From contig JBNKDU010000173.1 of the NCBI GenBank assembly GCA_050288425.1, positions 12,479-76,478 of the forward strand: 64,000 bases of DNA, read 5' to 3'. Origin of the DNA: JARRKU01 sp050288425. Lineage in GTDB: Bacteria > Desulfobacterota > Desulfobacteria > Desulfobacterales > Desulfosarcinaceae. The notes under the pieces are model-generated. The model was not told where the DNA came from, ran no database searches, and saw nothing but the letters and a program-made list of their open reading frames with translations. A program made the position numbers and the translations under genes. Position 1 is the stretch's first letter, and the number at the start of each line of letters is the position of its first letter. Below are positions 59,404 to 64,000 of the stretch, piece after piece.

Positions 59404-60167
59404 AGGTTACCATTCTCGGTTCCGGTACCTGTGTTCCGAGCCTGGACCGCAGTTCCTGCGCGCTGCTGGTGGAGACCGCCGAGTCCAGGATCGTGCTGGA
59501 CCTGGGGCCGGGCACCATCCGCCGGTTGCTGGAGGCGGGAATCTCGATATTCGACGTGACCCATGTCGGCCTTTCGCATTTCCATCCCGATCACAGCGCC
59601 GAACTGGTGCCTTTGTTGTTCGCCACCAAGTATCCCGACGGTCTGCGCCGGCAGAACCAGCTTCAGGTACTGGGCGGGTCGGGCATGAAGGCCTTCTACC
59701 AGGCCCTGCAGACCGCATACGGAAAATGGATTGTGCTCCCGGATTCGCAATTGCGCATCCGGGAGATCGATACGGCCATCGGGGAAGTCCTCACCTTTTC
59801 CGATTTCAAGTTGATCGCCCGGCCAATGGACCATCGGCCCGAATCTCTGGCCTATCGGATCGAGGATCCGGCCGGAACGTCCGTCGTCTACTCCGGCGAT
59901 ACGGACCTCTGCGAAACGCTGCCGCAACTGGCCCGGGACGCGGACTTGCTGATTTGCGAGTCGGCCATGCCGGATGCAGACAAGGTACCCGGTCACCTGA
60001 CGCCTTCCCTGGCCGGTGCCATGGCCGCGCGGGCCAAGGCCAGGCAATTGGTGCTCACCCACCTCTACCCCCCTTGCGAGGATGTGGATATTGTCAAACA
60101 GGCCGCCGGTACGTATAAGGGAAAGATCGTGGCGGCCGCTGATCTGATGAGTTTCGATCTTGGCTGA
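59400..60167 (+). CDS. Metallo-beta-lactamase-fold hydrolase, TTG start
   Basis: Hydrolase of 255 residues of the ribonuclease Z/ElaC-like group: KVTILGSGTCVPS, the Zn motif LSHFHPDHSAEL (HxHxDH), VVYSGDTD, and the late His in LVLTHLYPPC. GxGTxxPS at the start is typical of RNase Z-like enzymes, but the exosite arm of RNase Z is not clear, so the substrate is unknown. The start is TTG at 59400 with GGGAG eight bases upstream, overlapping the DHH stop by four bases (TTGA). The next gene begins 67 bases downstream. Confidence 0.88.
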   Translation: MKVTILGSGTCVPSLDRSSCALLVETAESRIVLDLGPGTIRRLLEAGISIFDVTHVGLSHFHPDHSAELVPLLFATKYPDGLRRQNQLQVLGGSGMKAFYQALQTAYGKWIVLPDSQLRIREIDTAIGEVLTFSDFKLIARPMDHRPESLAYRIEDPAGTSVVYSGDTDLCETLPQLARDADLLICESAMPDADKVPGHLTPSLAGAMAARAKARQLVLTHLYPPCEDVDIVKQAAGTYKGKIVAAADLMSFDLG

Positions 60168-60234
60168 GAGGTTACAACAGGGTGCATCGGCCCGATGATG
60201 CCATGAAAGGACCGGGTTCACGAACCGGCGACCC

Positions 60235-60909
60235 ATGCGATATTATCCGGTATACCTGGACATAGAGAAGCGGCCCTGCCTGGTGGTGGGCGGGGGACGC
60301 GTCGGCACGCGCAAGGCCGGGACCCTGCTGGCCTGCGGCGCAAGGGTTACCGTGGTCAGCACGGATATCAGCGCCGAGCTGGCCGCCATGGCGGCCGACG
60401 GGCGGATCCAGGTGAAGCAGCGATCATATCGGACCACGGATCTGAGGGAGGTATTCCTGGTTGTCGGCGCCACCAGCGACCCGTCCATAAACCGGCTCAT
60501 TTCCGACGATGCCGGGAAGGCCCGGTGTCTTTGCAACATCGCCGATGCACCCGGACTGAGCAATTTCGTGCTGCCTTCCATCGTCCAACGGGGCGATTTG
60601 AGTATCGCCATCTCCACGGGCGGCCGAAGTCCGGCCTTTGCCAAGCATCTGAGAAAAGAGCTGGAGGCCCAATTCGGACCGGAATACGCTCCTTTCCTGG
60701 CACTCATGGGCACGATCCGCAGCCGGCTCCTGGCCGCCGGGCACGCACCCGGGGCCCACAAGTCGCTGTTCGAGAAATTGATCCAGGGGGGACTGCTGAA
60801 GATGGTGGCCGAAGACGACGCGCAGGCAATCGATACCCTGCTGAATTCGTTGCTGGGACCGGACTACCGCTACCGCCGATTGCTGGATGCCGGCATGGAC
60901 CGGGATTGA
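60235..60909 (+). CDS. Precorrin-2 dehydrogenase/ferrochelatase-like (siroheme synthase N-domain)
   Basis: Protein of 224 residues matching the Met8p/SirC/CysG N-terminal domain: YYPVYLDIEKRPCLVVGGGRVGTRKAGTLLACGA (nucleotide-binding) and IAISTGGRSPAFAKHLRKELE. The latter motif carries the active-site Ser/Asp region. It oxidises precorrin-2 to sirohydrochlorin with NAD+. It lacks the uroporphyrinogen methyltransferase half, so that gene is elsewhere. It is followed by ccsA and hemA, a common tetrapyrrole cluster, and siroheme is needed for dissimilatory sulfite reductase. Confidence 0.92.
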   Translation: MRYYPVYLDIEKRPCLVVGGGRVGTRKAGTLLACGARVTVVSTDISAELAAMAADGRIQVKQRSYRTTDLREVFLVVGATSDPSINRLISDDAGKARCLCNIADAPGLSNFVLPSIVQRGDLSIAISTGGRSPAFAKHLRKELEAQFGPEYAPFLALMGTIRSRLLAAGHAPGAHKSLFEKLIQGGLLKMVAEDDAQAIDTLLNSLLGPDYRYRRLLDAGMDRD

Positions 60910-60965
60910 CGCGGGACCGCAAGCCGAAACGGAAACCCGACCGACAGGAAAACAAGGAAGACCCC

Positions 60966-61787
60966 ATGCAGATTCTGTTTGTTCTGGCCGTCCTTTGTTA
61001 CATGTTCAGTTCGGCAGGCTATTTCGCCTACCTCTTCATCCAGCGGGATATCATGTACCAGATGGGATTCGGCATGCTGCTGGCCGGGTTCGGCCTGCAG
61101 AGCGCCCTGATCGTCTGGGCCTTCGGCATTACCGGACAAATGCCGGTGAATAACCTGCACGAGACGCTGGCCCTGGTCTCCTGGACCCTGGCCGGGGCGT
61201 TCGTCGTGCTGCACCTGAGGCTGAAGATCAAGGTCCTGGGGGTGTACGTGGCGCCCCTGGCGGCCATTGCCATGCTGGTGGCCAGCCAGTTTCCCCGGGA
61301 TTTGTTGCAGCCCCAGAACCTGCTGAAGGGCTTCTGGCTGGTGGTGCATATCATCACCATTTTCCTGGGCCATGCATCCTTTGCCCTGGCGTGCGGGGTG
61401 GGGGGACTCTACCTGCTCCAGGAACGCGGCATCAAACGCAAATCGCGCGGCTTCTTTTTCAAGCGACTGCCCTCCCTGGACTTGCTGGACAGCACGGGCT
61501 ACGCGTGTGTGGCGGTGGGCTTCACCATGCTGACCATCGGTCTGGTGACCGGCATGGTATATGCCAAGAATGTCTGGGGCCACCTGTGGACCTGGGATCC
61601 CAAAGAGGTCTGGTCGGCCATCACCTGGATCTTCTATGCGGCCCTGTTGCACGAACGTCTCACCATGGGCTGGCGCGGCCGGCGCGCGGCCATCATGGCC
61701 ATTGTCGGTTTCGGCGTCCTGCTCTTTACCTTCCTGGGGGTCAATTTCCTGTTGAGCGGCCACCATGGCCAGTTCACCCGCTGGTAG
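60966..61787 (+). CDS. ccsA: Cytochrome c biogenesis protein CcsA/CcmF-like (HemX-type)
   Basis: Membrane protein of 273 residues with eight predicted helices and the tryptophan-rich heme-handling motif WGHLWTWDPKEVWSAITW, plus conserved His in NNLHETLALVSW and GHASFALACGVGGLYLL. It is the CcsA/ResC-type or HemX component of system II heme delivery. AAGGAAG lies six bases upstream of the ATG at 60966; a much longer upstream frame is a shadow of the preceding gene. hemA follows 46 bases downstream, which is the usual hemX-hemA order. Confidence 0.92.
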   Translation: MQILFVLAVLCYMFSSAGYFAYLFIQRDIMYQMGFGMLLAGFGLQSALIVWAFGITGQMPVNNLHETLALVSWTLAGAFVVLHLRLKIKVLGVYVAPLAAIAMLVASQFPRDLLQPQNLLKGFWLVVHIITIFLGHASFALACGVGGLYLLQERGIKRKSRGFFFKRLPSLDLLDSTGYACVAVGFTMLTIGLVTGMVYAKNVWGHLWTWDPKEVWSAITWIFYAALLHERLTMGWRGRRAAIMAIVGFGVLLFTFLGVNFLLSGHHGQFTRW

Positions 61788-61833
61788 TCCCACCGGAAGG
61801 ATGTTGCCTGAATCGATGGATAGTTGAAACGGT

Positions 61834-63102
61834 ATGGATCAAATCATTCTCATAGGCCTGAACCACAAATCGGCAGCTGTGGATGTCCGCGAATGCCTGG
61901 CATTTTCCACGGAGGATACCCGCGCGGCCCTGATCCGGCTGCGGGCCCTCCAAACCATCGACGAGGTGATCCTCATATCCACCTGCAACCGGGTGGAACT
62001 GCTGATGTCCGCCCGGGAAAGCGAATCGGCCATCCATCAGACCAAGCAGTTTCTGGCCGAATTCAAACAGGTCGCCCTGGACGATTTCGAGCCGTCCCTC
62101 TATCTCTATCGGGGCGGCGAAGCCGTCCGGCATATCTTTCGCGTGGCGGCCAGCCTCGATTCCCTGGTGGTGGGCGAACCCCAGATCCTGGGCCAGATCA
62201 AGAATGCCTATCGCACGGCCACCGAAGAAAAATCTTCGGGGGTGGTCCTCAACCGGCTGATGCACAAAACCTTCTTCGTGGCCAAACGCATTCGTTCGGA
62301 CACCGGCATCGGCGACAATGCCGTCTCCATCAGCTATGCCGCCATCGAGCTGGGCCGCAAGATCTTCGGCCAACTGGAAAGCAAGAAAGTGTTGCTCATC
62401 GGTGCCGGAGAGATGGCCGAACTGGCGGTGGAACATCTGATCCGCCAGAGATGCGATACCATCTACGTGGCCAACCGGACGTTCGAGCGCGGCGTCGAAC
62501 TGGCCTCTCAATATAACGGTACCCCCATCCGTTTCGAAGAGATCACCGATTTTTTGAGCATGGTGGATATCATCATCAGCAGTACCGGCGCGCCGGGATA
62601 TGTCCTGGAAAAAGCGCAGGTCAAAGGGGTGATGCGCAGCCGGCGCAACCGCCCCCTCTTCTTCATCGACATTGCCGTTCCCCGGGATATCGATCCGCAA
62701 ATCAATACCCTGAACAATGCGTATCTATACGATATCGATGACCTCAAGGGAGTAATCGAGGAAAATATAGAAGACCGCAACCGCGAAGCGGTCAAGGCCG
62801 AACGCATCATCGAGGAGGCCGTGATCCATTATCGGCAATGGTTCGAGAGCCTGGGCGTGGTTCCCACCATCAAGGCCTTGCGGAGCAAGGTCAACCAGGT
62901 AACCGACCAGGAGGTCGAAAAAACCCTGCAGCAGATGAGCCACCTCTCCGCGGAAGATCACCGGGCCATCGAACGCATGGCCAAATCCATCGTCAACAAA
63001 ATCTTGCACGATCCAACCCATTACCTTAAGAGTGACGGTTGCCAGGGGGACCGCTCGACCTCCCTGGATGTGGCCCGCAAGTTGTTCGGTCTGGATGACT
63101 AG
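61834..63102 (+). CDS. hemA: Glutamyl-tRNA reductase
   Basis: Reductase of 422 residues. The catalytic Cys is in LISTCNRVELL. The NADPH domain has VLLIGAGEMAELAVEHL and VANRTFERG, and the C-terminal dimerisation helices are FFIDIAVPRDIDPQIN onward. It reduces Glu-tRNA to glutamate-1-semialdehyde, the first step of C5 tetrapyrrole synthesis. With the precorrin-2 dehydrogenase and ccsA genes it forms a heme/siroheme/cytochrome c set. Confidence 0.97.
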   Translation: MDQIILIGLNHKSAAVDVRECLAFSTEDTRAALIRLRALQTIDEVILISTCNRVELLMSARESESAIHQTKQFLAEFKQVALDDFEPSLYLYRGGEAVRHIFRVAASLDSLVVGEPQILGQIKNAYRTATEEKSSGVVLNRLMHKTFFVAKRIRSDTGIGDNAVSISYAAIELGRKIFGQLESKKVLLIGAGEMAELAVEHLIRQRCDTIYVANRTFERGVELASQYNGTPIRFEEITDFLSMVDIIISSTGAPGYVLEKAQVKGVMRSRRNRPLFFIDIAVPRDIDPQINTLNNAYLYDIDDLKGVIEENIEDRNREAVKAERIIEEAVIHYRQWFESLGVVPTIKALRSKVNQVTDQEVEKTLQQMSHLSAEDHRAIERMAKSIVNKILHDPTHYLKSDGCQGDRSTSLDVARKLFGLDD

Positions 63103-63167
63103 TCGACAGGAATCCGGACCCGCACCTCTTCGGTTAACACCGCAGTATGAAGCTCCAGGAGAAAAAA

Positions 63168-64000
63168 TTGAAAAAAATCGCGTTTTTATTCCCCGGACAA
63201 GGTTCCCAGAAGGTGGGCATGGGACAGGACCTGGCCCAGTCCTCTTCGACGGCCCGCGACCTTTTTGCCATGGCCGACGACGCCTCGGGTCTGCCCATCA
63301 CCCAATTGTGTTTCCAGGGCCCCATGGAGGAGCTCACCCAGACCGTCAATTTGCAACCGGCGGTGACCGCCGTCAATCTGGCTTTCCTCGCCGCCGTTCA
63401 GGAAGCCGGTATCCGGCCGACGGTATGCGCCGGACACAGCCTGGGTGAATTCAGCGCCCTGTGTGCCGCGGAGGTCGTCAGCCCCCAGGACTGCATTCGC
63501 CTGGTGTATCGACGCGGCGCGCTGATGCATCGGGAATCGTTGGTGAACAAAGGGGCCATGAGCGCCATCGTGGGCCTGTCCATCGACCAGGTGCGGGGGA
63601 TCGTCGACCAGGCCGCCCGGACCGGGATCGTCGCTGTGGCCAATCACAACAGCGCCGAACAGATCGTCATCACCGGTTCGCCCGAGGGCGTGGCGGCGGC
63701 CGGAGACCTGGCCGCCGACCGGGGCGCCCGGGCCATTGCCCTCAAGGTGAGCGGCGCCTGGCACAGCCCGCTGATCCAGGGGGCCGAAGCCGATTTCAGG
63801 ACCTTTCTGGATAGCGTGCCCTTCCAGCCGCCGAAGGTGCCCGTCCTGCACAACGTCACCGCATCTCCGGAAACCGAACCCGCCGCCGTGCGGGATCTCA
63901 TGGCACGGCAGCTCTGCAGCCCGGTACGGTGGTTCGACACCATGTCGGCCATGATCGCCGATGAGGTGTCGGTCTATGTCGAAATCGGTCCCGGACGGGT
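63168..64000 (+). CDS. fabD: Malonyl CoA-ACP transacylase, 3'-truncated by window edge
   Basis: Acyl transferase of type-II fatty acid synthesis. KKIAFLFPGQGSQKVGMGQDL at the N-terminus, GHSLGE with the active-site Ser, ANHNSAEQIVITG and the His-containing GAWHSPLI are seen; the end lies beyond the window. TTG at 63168 is chosen as start because AGGAG lies six bases upstream and it gives the family N-terminus. An ATG at 63147, in frame, is an alternative that would add seven residues. It is the only fatty-acid gene here; the rest of the fab cluster probably follows downstream. Confidence 0.93.
   Translation, partial: MKKIAFLFPGQGSQKVGMGQDLAQSSSTARDLFAMADDASGLPITQLCFQGPMEELTQTVNLQPAVTAVNLAFLAAVQEAGIRPTVCAGHSLGEFSALCAAEVVSPQDCIRLVYRRGALMHRESLVNKGAMSAIVGLSIDQVRGIVDQAARTGIVAVANHNSAEQIVITGSPEGVAAAGDLAADRGARAIALKVSGAWHSPLIQGAEADFRTFLDSVPFQPPKVPVLHNVTASPETEPAAVRDLMARQLCSPVRWFDTMSAMIADEVSVYVEIGPGR

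Noticed and set aside
1..64000. tRNA or rRNA genes
   Set aside because: Intergenic stretches were read for tRNA-like arms (GTTCRA, CCA ends) and rRNA motifs; none was convincing.

Overview
This is a GC-rich window (intergenic regions excepted) that looks chromosomal and origin-proximal. It carries dnaN-gyrB, the classic rpmH-rnpA-yidD-yidC-jag-mnmE block, a perfect parS site and a DnaA-box array. The gene content suggests a Desulfobacterota (former deltaproteobacterial) anaerobe: several sigma-54/NtrC systems, a siroheme/heme/cytochrome c set (precorrin-2 dehydrogenase, ccsA, hemA), a Na+-decarboxylase beta subunit, an EndoQ-UvrD fusion and a fused TIGR03960/DUF2344 radical SAM protein. This taxonomic call is inference from gene content. 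No rRNA or tRNA gene was seen.

Layout. 1-5.4 kb: the 3' part of an RND efflux pump, an 8-bp minisatellite, and a histidine kinase preceded by a PstS-like binding protein. 5.5-8.5 kb: an AlaC-type aminotransferase, a 116-bp inverted-repeat element, an orphan CbiO/NikO-like ATPase and a histidine phosphatase. 8.5-13 kb: a ZraP/ZraS/ZraR-like envelope-metal stress locus with a sigma-54 promoter. 13.4-21.7 kb: a monooxygenase-fold protein, then a mostly compact minus-strand cluster (two S51-like peptidases, one with a CysRS-type tail; a ThuA-Gfo/Idh fusion; Gfo/Idh; a FemAB-like acyltransferase; an MshA-like glycosyltransferase; a PIG-L deacetylase). This cluster is the best candidate for an undescribed pathway. 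21.9-26.4 kb: two periplasmic LivJ-like proteins followed by a hybrid histidine kinase, with no transporter genes. 26.4-31.0 kb: a small ORF, a HEAT-repeat protein and a PHP/EndoQ-UvrD helicase fusion.

From about 31.4 kb the coding strand switches to mainly plus. The order is an RdgC-like pair, a candidate oriC, dnaN, gyrB, a thymidylate synthase-like gene, asnS (minus), a radical SAM protein, RNase G, the rpmH-to-mnmE block and parS. 48-53 kb holds a YkgJ-type Cys-cluster protein, a small conserved protein, a winged-helix/PrmA-like methyltransferase, a double-rubredoxin membrane protein, and OadB/OadG-like subunits with a monooxygenase-fold protein. 53.5-64 kb holds pepD, an orphan NtrC-type regulator, a pseudouridine synthase, a SRPBCC-like secreted protein, a DHH phosphoesterase, an MBL hydrolase, the tetrapyrrole/cytochrome genes and a truncated fabD.

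Several loci pair a periplasmic binding protein with a histidine kinase and lack permeases, which suggests signal perception rather than uptake. Start codons were chosen by ribosome-binding site and family alignment from memory; no database search was possible.
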